Source: Desulfuromonas sp. (lineage in GTDB: Bacteria; Desulfobacterota; Desulfuromonadia; Desulfuromonadales; BM501). From it: 62,775 nt of DNA. The notes below the pieces were generated by a model. The model had not been told where the DNA came from and made no database searches. It saw only the letters and a list, made by a program, of their open reading frames with translations. The stretch is from assembly GCF_002868845.1 (NCBI RefSeq), contig NZ_PKUB01000039.1, positions 1 to 62,775 of the forward strand. The letters are read 5' to 3'. Position 1 is the stretch's first letter. Every line of letters begins with the position of its first letter. Positions 1 through 9,666 of the stretch are shown in pieces. The position numbers were made by a program, and so were the translations under genes.

Positions 1-218
1 AGTTCTCTCACAGAGAGGCCGGATATACGGCAGCAATCCTGTCCCTGTCATTCAGTTCACAAGCCCTTGCAAAGCGGGGGGAGACCATATATGAGCGAAG
101 GCGAACGGGCGTGAGGCCGATTCTGATTTAGCTTTGCCCGTCCAGCAGACGATGCAGAACGACTGAATTCAACGACAGCGAAGTGCCACACTAGAATGAC
201 CTATTGACAGGGGGTGCC

Positions 219-1032
<814 letters not shown>

Positions 1033-1043
<11 letters not shown>

Positions 1044-2658
1044 ACACCTCTGCTTTTTGCTGATCCTGCCCCTGCTGCTGCTCGGTTCCGGCTGCTCCGA
1101 GGGCGACCTGGAGCGGACCCAGGCGCGCAGCAAGCTCGCCCTCCAGGGGACATTCATCACCGAGAGCCCCGACGAGATCCGGTTCCCGGTCAAGGTGCTG
1201 TTCGCCATCGACTGCTCCCTGAGCATGGGCGATGAGATCAACGGACAGCTCGCCGGCTCCGACCCCTACTTCCTGCGCATCGAGGCGGTCCGCAACTTCA
1301 TCAACGAGTACAACAGCAACGAGAACACCTCTTTCGAGGTCATGCTCTGGAACAACGACGTCTTCTCCCGCACCCGCACCGCCGACGGCCACGGAGGGTT
1401 CACCAAGGATCCGGCGGAGATCAACCGGGTCCTGGACGGCGCCTACAACGACACCATGACCGACTACCTCGGGACCCTCGACGCTGTCTACGGCGACATC
1501 GCGCGGGATATCCGCAACACCGACGACGAGGAGAACCTGATCCGGACCAAGTACATCGTCGTCTTCCTGAGCGACGGCATGTCCAACGTCCAGGGCGGCC
1601 GCCAGCCCGACGCCGACATCTGGAACGGCGCCAGCGACATCGCCGAGATGGTCGAAGAGAGCGGCGTCGGCGGCTTCAATTTTCACACCTTTTTGCTCCT
1701 CGGCATGTTTCCCCCCACCTCCGAGGGCCAGCAGGCCCAGTCCCTCGCCGAGGCGACCCTGGAGGGGATGGCCGACCGGGGCAACGGCCAGTTCCGGCGC
1801 TTCGACAACGCCGAGAGCGTCGACTTCATCAACATCGTCGACATGCGCCTGACCGTCGAGTACAAGATCAAGTACCTGCTCGCCTACAACTTCAACGTGC
1901 GCCCGGGCGTGGAGCTGGTCCACGTCGACAGCGACGGGGACGGCCTGCCGGACGAGGAGGAGGTGCTCTACGGCAGCGACCCGAACCTGGCCGACAGCGA
2001 CGGCGACGGCCTCGGGGACTATTTCGAGGTCAAGATGAGTTCCCCGGGGCACGAGCTCGACCCCCTGGTGCAGGACAGCCCCTGCGACCTGGCGCCGGGC
2101 GGGGTATGGCCCGACACCGACGACGACGGCCTGACCGACTGCGAGGAGTACGTGAAGGGGACCAACCGGCGCATCGTCGACACCGACCGGGACGGCATTC
2201 CCGACGGCATCGAGTTTCTGACCGGCACCAACCCCCTGGAGGTTCAGTACACCACCGACAGCGATTTCGACGGCTCCGAGGACTGGCTCGAGGTGCAGCG
2301 CCACACCAACGTTCTGTCCAACGATCCGAAGATCAGGGAGCGCTACAGCTACAACTACGACATCGTCGACAACGGGCTGGTCCCCATCGAGCAGGGCTCC
2401 TCCATGCCCTCCTACGTGCGCGAGTACAACTTCCACATCTCCAACATCGACATCATGGACACCGCCGGCTTCGAGGACGAGGAGGGCGTCGTCCTCCGGC
2501 CGGAGGGGGACAACCGGCTGCGGTTCTACGTCGCCGAGGTGCCGGAGGACAACCCCGACTCCCCGCCCGTCTTCCGCATGGCGGAGATCGTGGTGAACAT
2601 GAACGACGAGGGTCGGAACATCGTCCTGACCCCTGCCGATTTTGAACTGATGCCATGA
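1033..2658 (+). CDS. VWA-domain lipoprotein with C-terminal thrombospondin type 3-like repeats
   Basis: Lipoprotein of 541 residues. The start ATG lies inside the last codons of the upstream gene and gives a signal peptide with a lipobox (LGSGC, Cys near residue 21). A von Willebrand factor A domain follows, with a MIDAS metal-site motif DCSLS about 60 residues in and a later SDG loop. The second half carries Asp-rich calcium-repeat units ([36 protein letters not shown]). VWA plus TSP3 repeats suggests a metal-dependent adhesion or scaffolding protein on the outer face of a membrane. A longer frame from 937 would lack a signal peptide, so it was rejected. The stop overlaps an ATG (ATGA) of the next frame, supporting an operon. 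Confidence 0.85.
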
Positions 2659-2672
2659 AAGAGGGTGATCTG

Positions 2673-4976
2673 ATGAAAAGAAGCCGCGCTTTGATTTGGG
2701 GATTCTGCCTGGTGCTGCTCTCCGCCTGCTCAGGCGGCGACCCGGAGGGGGACGCCTCGGGGGCCAAGACCCTCTCCCTCGGTTCGGAGGTCTCGGGCGC
2801 CATCGCCGAGGTCGGCGAGGTCGACTGGTACCGCTACCGGGCCGTCGAGGCGAACAACGTGCTCCAGGTCAGGTGCTCCTCCAACACCTTCCGCCCGGAC
2901 GTCGATCTGCTGGTGACCGCCTACGAGGTGGACGGGGAGGGGAACAGGGTCCGGATCTACGGCGACCACGCCCCGGAGGGGAGCCAGCTGCCGGCGGACC
3001 TCGCCCTGAACCTGTACATCGACACGCCCAAGGATCTCCTCATCGCGGTGCGCGACCTGCTCGACTACGAAGCCTCGTAGCATCCCTACTACCTTTCCCT
3101 CGACTATCTCCAGGGCGGCGACGGGGACGAGAACTTCGCCAGCGCAAGTTTCCTGGCGGTCGATGACCCCGGCAGCGGCTACGACGGCAACATCGGCCAT
3201 GTCGGCGACGTCGACTGCTACACCTTTGTCGCCGGCGCCGACGGCGTGTACGCGGTGACCGTCGATTACACCCCCTTTGCCGGCGGCACCGACGTCGATC
3301 TGAAGATCGAGATCTACGACGGGGACGGGGCGCTGGTGATGAGCGATTACGGCCAGAAGAGCAAGTACCGGCTCCTTCCCTGCCTGGCCGCCGGCGACTA
3401 CTACGTGCTGATCGAGGATTTCGGCCGCGACGACTACGACACCTCCTCCAACTACCACATCGCCGTGCAGACGGCAGCGGCGGCCGAAGCGGGCGCCGAC
3501 GACAACCGCGGCGAGGCGACCGTCCTCTCCTTCGATGCCGCCCTGCAGAGCTATCTCGGCAGCGGCGCCCTCGAATACGCCGGCGACCAGGACTGGTACC
3601 ACCTGCCCCTGGCGGGGATTCCGGCCAGCGGGCTGCAGGTCCTCGAGATCAGCTTCGACGACGGCGGGGCCGGCAGCGCCTTCCGGTACCAGATCCAGCT
3701 CGAAGACGTATTCGGCGAGGTGCTCCTGGTGCACGACTACCTCGGCGGCTCGGCCACCTACAGGACCGAGATCCTGGCTGGCGGCGGCGATCACTTCCTG
3801 AGCGTCCAAAGCGCCGAAGGGCAGGCCGTCGAGGCGGCGGCGCCCTACGAGCTGTCGGTGCAGGTCCTCGACGTCGACGACCCCGCCGAGGCCGGCGCCG
3901 GCAACGACAGCATCAACACCGCCCAGGCCCTCGCCCCGGCCAGTACCCCCGAGAACGGCTGGACAGAGGCCAAGATCGCCTACCGCGGCGATGACGACTG
4001 GTACTACCTCGATACCGACAACGGCAACCCCCGGGTGCTGGAGATGTTCATGGAGACCGAGGAGCCGTCCCTGGCCGACTACGCGGTCAGCATCCTGCGC
4101 GACGACCTGATCGAGAAGGTCTACGACAGCAACGGTGAGGACGGCCCCACCGAACTCAAAACCAGCATCCTGCTGCCGGCCGGGAGCCCGGTCGGCCCCG
4201 TCACCTACTTTTTCAAGGTCTCGGACGCCCAGGGCGACGAGGGCGACGGCCTGGTGCCCTACTATATCCGGGGCAACCTGGTCGACATCCCTTCGGCCCT
4301 GCCGGCCGATCCCGGCGCCCCGGCCGGGGCCGTCTACTACGATGAAGCCTCGGAAGGGAGCAACCCCGGCGACGCCCATGTGCGCCTTGAACACAATTCC
4401 CTGCTGCAGAAGGAATACGCCGTCAATACCGCGCTGCTCGATTTCAACGGGCCCAACCCCTCCCCCGGCATCACCCGCTCGGCCGCAGGCGGCCTGACCA
4501 CGATCGCGTTCCCCTGGATCGGCGGCTACATCGACTACCAGGGCGATCAGGACTGGTTCGAGCTCGACCTGGGGCCCCTCTATCAACAGGGCGTTCCCGC
4601 CGACAGCGACTGGTATTACGACCTGCAGGTGGAGTTGTACGTCGGCGGCGCGGGGTCGCCTGTGGAATACGTCTGGAAGGTCTACCGCGACCACAACGAC
4701 AACCGCATCCTGGTCGACCGGGCGGGCGATTCGGACGGCTTCTTCGCCAGCGCCGGCGACAGCGATACGGCGGTGGCGCCGCTGAATCTTTTCACGCCCG
4801 CGGCCGGTTCCGGTGACCAATTCTGGGTGGGGGATGCCTGGGAAGGCAAGTTCTATCTCAGCCTCGGCGATTTCAACTTCGTCGATGCCGGCCGCCCCGA
4901 CGACGACTGGGGCTACGAAGTGCCTTACTACTGCAGGCTGACCCTCGTTTATCACCCGGGCGTGTCGCACCCGTAG
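2673..4976 (+). pseudogene. PPC-repeat lipoprotein, interrupted by an in-frame TAG at 3078-3080
   Basis: One continuous reading frame of 768 codons encodes a lipoprotein (lipobox LLSAC) made of repeated prepeptidase C-terminal (PPC)-like beta domains. Each is marked by a G-x-x-DWY-type motif: VDWYRY, VDCYTF, QDWYHL, DDWYYL, QDWFEL. Codon 136 is TAG; downstream the same frame continues with typical PPC sequence (HPYYLSLDY), so this is a point nonsense codon, not a frameshift. A CAG-to-TAG change would explain it, since a polar residue normally sits before the PYYL-type strand (inference). The start at 2673 is chosen over 2655 because a GAGGGTGAT site precedes it at good spacing. As read, only a 135-residue fragment would be made. 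Third gene of the TSP3/VWA cluster. Confidence 0.8.
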
Positions 4977-5045
4977 CAGCGAACAGCCTCCTCGCTGGCT
5001 GAGTATTGATCGGAGATGAGCCGTATGGCTCGCAGCACCCGTGTT

Positions 5046-5080
5046 GCCCCTGACCTGAATAGGAAAGGGGCGTGTTTTTT
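5046..5080 (+). terminator. Putative Rho-independent terminator after the PPC lipoprotein
   Basis: GCCCCT (5046-5051) pairs with AGGGGC (5066-5071) across a 14-base loop, and a run of six T ends at 5080. The stem is short, so efficiency is uncertain. It lies in the 318-base gap between the lipoprotein stop and the methyltransferase start. Confidence 0.5.
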
Positions 5081-5155
5081 CTGATGCTTAACCCCCCATG
5101 AGGGCCTTGTGGTTTTCATGTTGGGCGAATTGTGAAATTTTTTTTATAAAGTTTC

Positions 5156-5183
5156 TTGAGTTGTCGGGTTGCCCTGCTAGTAT
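5156..5183 (+). promoter_or_regulatory. Possible sigma70-type promoter for the AT-rich methyltransferase gene
   Basis: TTGAGT (5156-5161), a 16-base spacer and TAGTAT (5178-5183) resemble -35 and -10 boxes, about 110 bases before the chosen start codon. The surrounding gap (4977-5294) is otherwise AT-rich with no reading frame of note. This is a pattern match only. Confidence 0.3.
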
Positions 5184-5294
5184 CTGATTATATTTGGGCG
5201 GTCAGCGCAGGGCAAATCATCATGGGCCCGTGTTTAAGTCGTTTTTATTATTGAAATGAAAGAAGTGATTTATATTTTTTAAATGGAGAAGGCG

Positions 5295-6176
5295 ATGCAG
5301 GGATTAAAATTGAAAGCAAAAAGCGTAACACATGACCATCTCTTGGGTGTTGCAAACAGTTGTCTTTCAATTAAAGAAGAACAGAAAACCATAAGGATTT
5401 TGGATGTAGGTTGTGGTAATGGAGACCTTGTTAGTTATCTCTACTTGAGTTTCGAAGCAAAATACCCAAACAAAAATGTAGAGTTGTATGGCTTTGACGT
5501 TTTTGAGCATGGAGCAAAAAAAAATGATTATCTCAATGGTGTCATTGGGAAGCTGAGTTCTTTCGGACCGAGTGTTCCTTGGGGTGAAAGAATTACAACA
5601 ATATCTAATTCAGAGCGTTGGCCCTACGAAGATGATTATTTTGATTTGATTTTATCCAATCAGGTCTTGGAACATGTTCATGATCATGACTTTTTGTTTT
5701 CAGAAGTAGCTAGAACCTTAAAGCCTGGAGGGTTCTCTGCCCACTTATTCCCATTGAGTAGTTGTTTTGTTGAGTGTCATATACTGGTTCCTTTAGCCCA
5801 TAGAATTAAAAATTACGAGTTGCTAAAGAGTTTCATAAGGTTTTTTATTAGGGTTAAGGCGATAAGGCATTTCCCAGATTTATTGGAAAAAAACATGTCC
5901 CTGACGAGGCTCTCTGAATCTTATGCAGACTATCTTGTCAATTATACAAATTACCCGAGCACTGCAAAATGTTTGCGCTTGGGCAGAAAATACAAGATGA
6001 GAACTTCTTTTAAGTATACTAAGAATTTTTATTTACAGAAGCTAAGGTCTATGGTTGGACTTAATCCCAGACGCACGTATGACAAAAATAACACCTTTGC
6101 AGATTATGGTCTTTTCATGTTTTTGAAATATGTTTCCTGTGTCACCCTTTTTATGCAAAAGGAAAATATCAAATAG
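5295..6176 (+). CDS. Class I SAM-dependent methyltransferase, orphan, AT-rich
   Basis: Protein of 293 residues with a Methyltransf_11-type fold. Motif I is ILDVGCGNGD at about residues 35-44, the acidic end of strand 2 is in YGFDVF, and a motif II/III region reads DDYFDLILSNQVLEHVHD. The C-terminal third is basic and Tyr/Phe-rich with no recognised domain. Start 5295 is preferred over the ATG at 5283 because GGAGAAGG lies directly before it, while the earlier ATG has only AT-rich sequence upstream. Base and codon use (many AAA, TTT, ATA, AAT codons) is markedly AT-rich compared with every neighbour, and a transposase remnant lies just downstream; both suggest horizontal acquisition. The substrate is unknown; relatives often act on lipids, sugars or small molecules. 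Confidence 0.8.
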   Translation: MQGLKLKAKSVTHDHLLGVANSCLSIKEEQKTIRILDVGCGNGDLVSYLYLSFEAKYPNKNVELYGFDVFEHGAKKNDYLNGVIGKLSSFGPSVPWGERITTISNSERWPYEDDYFDLILSNQVLEHVHDHDFLFSEVARTLKPGGFSAHLFPLSSCFVECHILVPLAHRIKNYELLKSFIRFFIRVKAIRHFPDLLEKNMSLTRLSESYADYLVNYTNYPSTAKCLRLGRKYKMRTSFKYTKNFYLQKLRSMVGLNPRRTYDKNNTFADYGLFMFLKYVSCVTLFMQKENIK

Positions 6177-6251
6177 GGGCATTCAGAGGGCACAAGGCAG
6201 ATTCTAGTCAAAAGTGTACCGCCGGAGGTATCCCGGAGGCACAATAACGAT

Positions 6252-6540
6252 TTAAATTTTGCGAGGCCGACCGTGGGACATCGGCCGTAGGGAATTCCCG
6301 ACCAACGTTTCCACCTCCAGAATAAACCTTTCACTTCCAGCCGGGCGCCCTGTCCGGGGCCCTTGAAGGATGTGGCGGGTCTTTTCCACTTCATCTTCAC
6401 CTTGAAGAAACTCTACCCAATTGCCAACCATCTCAGTCAGGACGCGGCCCCGGTCCAAGGGATCGGTTTCGGCTTACTTCGCATGGCAGCGCGCGCTGGA
6501 CCAGGGGGAGTCGAAGGCGGATGCCACCATGTTCGATAAG
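6252..6540 (-). pseudogene. Remnant of REP-associated tyrosine transposase (Y1_Tnp/RAYT family)
   Basis: On the minus strand one frame reads PWSSARCHAK, then TAA, then AETDPLDRGRVLTEM..., ending in RTGRPAGSERF ... LRPMSHGRPRK. The WSSAR motif, the TGRP-xGSE-F motif and the terminal GRPRK are hallmarks of the C-terminal half of REP-associated Y1 transposases. The catalytic N-terminal half (HUH motif and Tyr) is absent and there is an internal stop, so this is a dead fragment. It occupies most of the 373-base gap between the methyltransferase and the eIF2B-like gene. The upstream limit near 6540 is approximate. Confidence 0.7.
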
Positions 6541-6549
6541 GCATGTCGG

Positions 6550-7416
6550 CTATTCCCCCCGGCGCACCCCGTTTTCGTCGATCCAGGCGCTGACGAGGCG
6601 GGCGGGGGTGATGTCGAAGTAGATGTTGCGCACCGTCAGCCCGGGGCGCTCCGGGGCGTCGAGTTCGGCGGGGTCCATCTCCTCCAGGGGCGGCGGGTCC
6701 GTGGTGGATTCGTGGCGCTTGAAACTCTCGCAGCAGACGTAGAAGGGGATGCCCTGATCCCGGGCGGCCAGGGCGAGGGGGTAGGTTCCGGCCTTGTTGA
6801 CCACCGAGCCGTCGGCGAGCAGGCTGTCGGCTCCCACCAGGGCGAGGTCGGCCTGTCCGGCGAAGAGGCCGAGCTGGGCGTCGGTCACCAGGGTCACGGG
6901 GATGCCCCACCCGCAGAGAGACTCGGCCAGTTTGTGCCCCTCGCAGAGGGGGCGCGACTCGCTGATCACCGCCGTGACGCCCTCCTCCCCGAGTCGTGCG
7001 AAGACCGTCAGGACCGTGGAACTGAGGCTGTGGGAAAGAACGGTTTTCCCCGCTCCGATCAGCCTGGCGGCGTGCGCCGCCGCCCTCTCCACCGCGACCC
7101 TCGAGATCCGGCAGAGTCTGTTCGCGGCCTCGGAGGCGCCCTGGCGGAGAGCCGCCAGGTCTTCTTCCGGAAGGGCGTCGAGGTCCCTTAGCCAGCGCGA
7201 AAGCAGGTTGTCGATGGGGGCCATGCTCGGCCGGGCGGCAGCCAGGGCGGCGGCCTGCTCCCGCAGGAGGCGGCGCAGATCCGGCGGGGCGCCCGCCGGG
7301 TTCTGCAGGGCGCTGTCGCAGAGGGCCTTGAGGCAGAAGCGGGCGAGCTCGCTGGCCCCCCGGGTGCGGTCGACGGCCAGCTCGACGCATCGCCTCTCGA
7401 ACTCGCTCTTAGCCAT
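6550..7416 (-). CDS. eIF-2B alpha/beta/delta-like protein (IF-2B superfamily)
   Basis: Protein of 288 residues. An N-terminal helical part is followed by an IF-2B Rossmann-like domain with family motifs: SHS-SST (about 130), VISESRPLCEGHKLA (about 150), VGADSLLADGSVVNKAGT (about 192-210) and a late FDITP near the end. The superfamily includes methylthioribose-1-phosphate isomerase, ribose-1,5-bisphosphate isomerase and eIF2B regulatory subunits. The typical isomerase residues (Cys and Asp) are not clearly identifiable here, so the reaction is not assigned. Its start overlaps the end of the upstream Nudix gene by 8 bases, so the two are translationally coupled. This suggests joint work on a phosphorylated sugar or nucleotide-derived metabolite (inference). 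Confidence 0.8.
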   Translation of the reverse strand: MAKSEFERRCVELAVDRTRGASELARFCLKALCDSALQNPAGAPPDLRRLLREQAAALAAARPSMAPIDNLLSRWLRDLDALPEEDLAALRQGASEAANRLCRISRVAVERAAAHAARLIGAGKTVLSHSLSSTVLTVFARLGEEGVTAVISESRPLCEGHKLAESLCGWGIPVTLVTDAQLGLFAGQADLALVGADSLLADGSVVNKAGTYPLALAARDQGIPFYVCCESFKRHESTTDPPPLEEMDPAELDAPERPGLTVRNIYFDITPARLVSAWIDENGVRRGE

Positions 7417-7861
7417 CGGTCTCTCCCACTTCCAGGCAGGCCGACAGGGCCTCGGCCAGGGCCGGCACGGTCTCGAAGCTCTTCACCTCTTCCGGCCTCA
7501 CCCAGCACGATTCCACGTGCTCCCAGTCGAGGCGGAGCCCCGATGCGTCGTCCAGGTCGAACAGGAAGGGGTGGACGATCCAGCACACCTCCAACTTTCG
7601 GTCGAGCACCTCGAGGGGGGCTCCCGCCCTCGCCAGGCGGAGCCTGTCGGCGGGCAGGCCGGTCTCCTCGCGGATTTCTCTCAGGGCCTGGGCGAGGGCC
7701 GTGGGGTCTTCCAGAAAGCCGCTCACCCCGGCCCAACGGCCCCGGTAGCTGCCGACCCGGTCGCTTCGCCGCAGGAGCAGGATCCTGCCGTCGTGTCGCA
7801 GGAAGGCGGTCACCACCGCCCGTCTTTCCATCTCGGCCGGGACGGCCCTGGGAAGGGTCAA
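7409..7861 (-). CDS. Nudix hydrolase
   Basis: Protein of 150 residues with a Nudix fold. The C-terminal half of the box is intact (REIREETGL, about residues 62-70, supplying the catalytic metal-binding Glu residues). The first half (GFLEDPTALAQAL) is one residue shorter than the canonical G-x5-E-x7 spacing and has Pro where the first Glu is usual. The family hydrolyses nucleoside diphosphates linked to another moiety; the substrate here is unknown. The gene is first in a two-gene minus-strand unit and overlaps the eIF2B-like gene by 8 bases. It is divergent from the RNA methyltransferase gene, with the shared promoter region at 7862-8019. Confidence 0.85.
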   Translation of the reverse strand: MTLPRAVPAEMERRAVVTAFLRHDGRILLLRRSDRVGSYRGRWAGVSGFLEDPTALAQALREIREETGLPADRLRLARAGAPLEVLDRKLEVCWIVHPFLFDLDDASGLRLDWEHVESCWVRPEEVKSFETVPALAEALSACLEVGETDG

Positions 7862-8019
7862 GGAACTCTCCTGTTCTTTGTTCAGGCCGGGGGCGCCCCG
7901 GCGACGGGGAAATGAGTCCGGCCTTTCGGGGAGAGCGAAAACGATTTGCCTTTGCCTGGGGTGACGGGACGTTGTATTTTAGGGCGCCCGGCCCGAAGCC
8001 GAGGGAAGGAGGCGTGGAA

Positions 8020-8550
8020 GTGAGAAGAGAGTCCCGAAAGCACATGTTGCAGCGCTACAACAAGGAGCGCCAGCGCAACCTGTTGGCCCGGCCCGGCGCC
8101 CACGATTTCGTCCTGGTGCTCGACAACCTCAAGCCGGGCTTCAACGTCCCCAAGATCTTTCGCAGCGCCGAGGCGTTCGGTGCCAGAGAGGTCCACCTGG
8201 TCAACATCGGCCCCTTCGACCCGGCGCCGGCCAAGGGCTCCTTCCGCAAGGTTCCGGCCCGTTTCCACGACGATTTCCGTCCGTGCCAAGACAGCCTCCG
8301 GTCCGAGGGGTACGATCTGTTCGTTCTCGATCCGGGGTGCCCCGACGTGCTCGGCGCCTTCGAGCTGCCTGAAAAGAGCGCCTTCGTTCTCGGCAACGAG
8401 GAGTTCGGGTTCAGCTTCGAACCGACCGATTACCCCTGTTTGCGCCGCCTGTCCATCCCTCAGTTCGGGAGGGTGCAGAGCCTCAACGTGAGCATCGCCG
8501 CGTCTATCGTCATGTACGAGTATCTTCGTCAGAGAGGGACGGGGCCGTGA
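8020..8550 (+). CDS. SpoU/TrmH-family RNA 2'-O-methyltransferase
   Basis: Protein of 176 residues with the SPOUT knot motifs: FNVPKIFRSAEAFGAREV (motif 1), VLGNEEFGFS (motif 2) and SLNVSIAASIVMYEY (motif 3). The family methylates ribose 2'-OH in tRNA or rRNA using SAM; the target of this member is not evident. The GTG at 8020 is chosen as start: AAGGAGG at 8006-8012 sits 7 bases upstream, whereas the GTG at 8014 is only one base away from it. Upstream in-frame sequence extends far but has no family similarity. It lacks the extra N-terminal RNA-binding domain of RlmB-type enzymes. Confidence 0.85.
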   Translation: MRRESRKHMLQRYNKERQRNLLARPGAHDFVLVLDNLKPGFNVPKIFRSAEAFGAREVHLVNIGPFDPAPAKGSFRKVPARFHDDFRPCQDSLRSEGYDLFVLDPGCPDVLGAFELPEKSAFVLGNEEFGFSFEPTDYPCLRRLSIPQFGRVQSLNVSIAASIVMYEYLRQRGTGP

Positions 8551-8586
8551 GCCCGGTCTCCTGAGGCGGTGGGGCGGGTTGAGGCT

Positions 8587-8787
8587 TCACTGGTGGTAAT
8601 CGCCCTCGCGCCTCTCCTTGCCCTGAAAAAACATTCCCCTCACCCCGCGCAGCGGGTCCCGGCCGACCTGGACCCACCCGTCCGAGCGTTTGAACCTGTC
8701 GATGAGTCCGAAATCGACCAGATTCTCGAGGTCCTTGGGCTCGATCGAGCCCTTTTCCCCGTTTTTGAAAACGACAGAAATTCGCAT
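8587..8787 (-). CDS. GSU3473-like small protein
   Basis: Protein of 66 residues beginning MRISVVFKNGEKG, with LENLVDFGLIDRFKRSDGWV and a basic tail. It resembles the small GSU3473-type proteins seen in Geobacter relatives, in which a short beta-hairpin with an FxRSDGWV-type motif recurs. No function is known. It lies downstream of the cytochrome lipoprotein gene on the same strand but beyond that gene's terminator, so it is probably transcribed separately. Confidence 0.6.
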   Translation of the reverse strand: MRISVVFKNGEKGSIEPKDLENLVDFGLIDRFKRSDGWVQVGRDPLRGVRGMFFQGKERREGDYHQ

Positions 8788-8960
8788 CGCGGTTACCTCA
8801 TGTCCTGAGGGATTTCATTCCTATATAGCCAACCATATCCTGCGGGCCTTGCAAGACGGGCGAAACGTTTTTTCGCTTGACAAAACGCGGGCAGGGCTTT
8901 TTATGGGTCGCAGGCCGAAGGGAAAAGGGCTTGGGGGGGAGGCGCCTTTCCCGCAGACCC

Positions 8961-8985
8961 GAAAAAGGGCCCCCGAGGGGGCCCT
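8961..8985 (-). terminator. Rho-independent terminator after the cytochrome c7-like lipoprotein gene
   Basis: A perfect GC-rich inverted repeat (GGGCCCCC at 8967-8974 with GGGGGCCC at 8977-8984) is bordered on its left by AAAAA, which reads as TTTTT on the minus strand. It lies 25 bases past the minus-strand stop at 9010. Confidence 0.85.
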
Positions 8986-9009
8986 GTCGAGGCTCCGGTA
9001 CCGGGAGAG

Positions 9010-9666
9010 TTACTTCTTGTGGCAGTCCTTGCAGCCGGTGGGACCTTTGCCCTCCTTCTTGTGGCAGCCCTTGCAGAGTTCGTGGGCTTTGTCTTTTTCC
9101 AGTTCGAAATGGCCCGGTTCGCCGGCGCCGTGGAAGGTCTGGCAGCCGTAGGCATCGGCATGGGTCTTGTGGGGGAGGGAGACGGCCCCCATCTTGTTTT
9201 CGAGGGTCATCATTTCCGGGGCCTCGGCCGCCACGGCGACCTTGGACACCGTCGTGGAGACTTCCGCGCCCGCCTGCTCGGCCGCCGCAGTCACGGTCTT
9301 CTCGGTCGTGGTGACGGTCTGGGAGACGGCGGTCCCTGCGGCGCCGCCTTCAAACAGCTCTTCCAGGTTCTCTTTGCCCTGGGCCTGCTCGGAGGTGCCC
9401 TCCATCATCCCGGCCATTGTCTCCTTGGCCGCCTCGGTCGTCTCCCCGATTTTCTCCCCGGCGCTCTTCGCAGCCTCGGTCACCTTTTCGGCGGCCATCC
9501 CCGCGGCTTCTTCGGCCTTCGCCGCGGCGCTTTTGGTCTTCTCCATCATCTTCTCGGTCATCGAGGGCGCGCCCGCCGTCTTCTCCGCGGGGGCCTCCTC
9601 CTGTTTGCCGCAGGCCGTCATGAGCAAGACGGCGCATGCCATTGCCAACCACGCTTTGCTTCTCAT
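9010..9666 (-). CDS. Lipoprotein with C-terminal c7-type multiheme cytochrome domain, one heme motif altered
   Basis: Protein of 218 residues. A lipoprotein signal (lipobox LMTAC) is followed by a roughly 110-residue Ala/Lys/Glu/Thr-rich, probably helical spacer and a small C-terminal domain like the triheme c7 cytochromes. Two standard heme motifs are clear (CKGCH and CKDCH). The first site reads CQTFH instead of CxxCH, because codon 9133-9135 is TTC (Phe) where TGC (Cys) is expected. Distal His candidates (LPHKTH, AH) are present. It is probably a periplasmic membrane-tethered electron carrier. AAGGAGAAGG precedes the start. The altered motif may leave that site with single-thioether heme attachment or none. 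Confidence 0.85.
   Translation of the reverse strand: MRSKAWLAMACAVLLMTACGKQEEAPAEKTAGAPSMTEKMMEKTKSAAAKAEEAAGMAAEKVTEAAKSAGEKIGETTEAAKETMAGMMEGTSEQAQGKENLEELFEGGAAGTAVSQTVTTTEKTVTAAAEQAGAEVSTTVSKVAVAAEAPEMMTLENKMGAVSLPHKTHADAYGCQTFHGAGEPGHFELEKDKAHELCKGCHKKEGKGPTGCKDCHKK

Noticed and set aside
1-218. Possible cyclic di-nucleotide riboswitch upstream of the TSP3 gene
   Set aside because: A GCAAAGC stretch is present, but the rest of the GEMM-type core and pairing could not be found.
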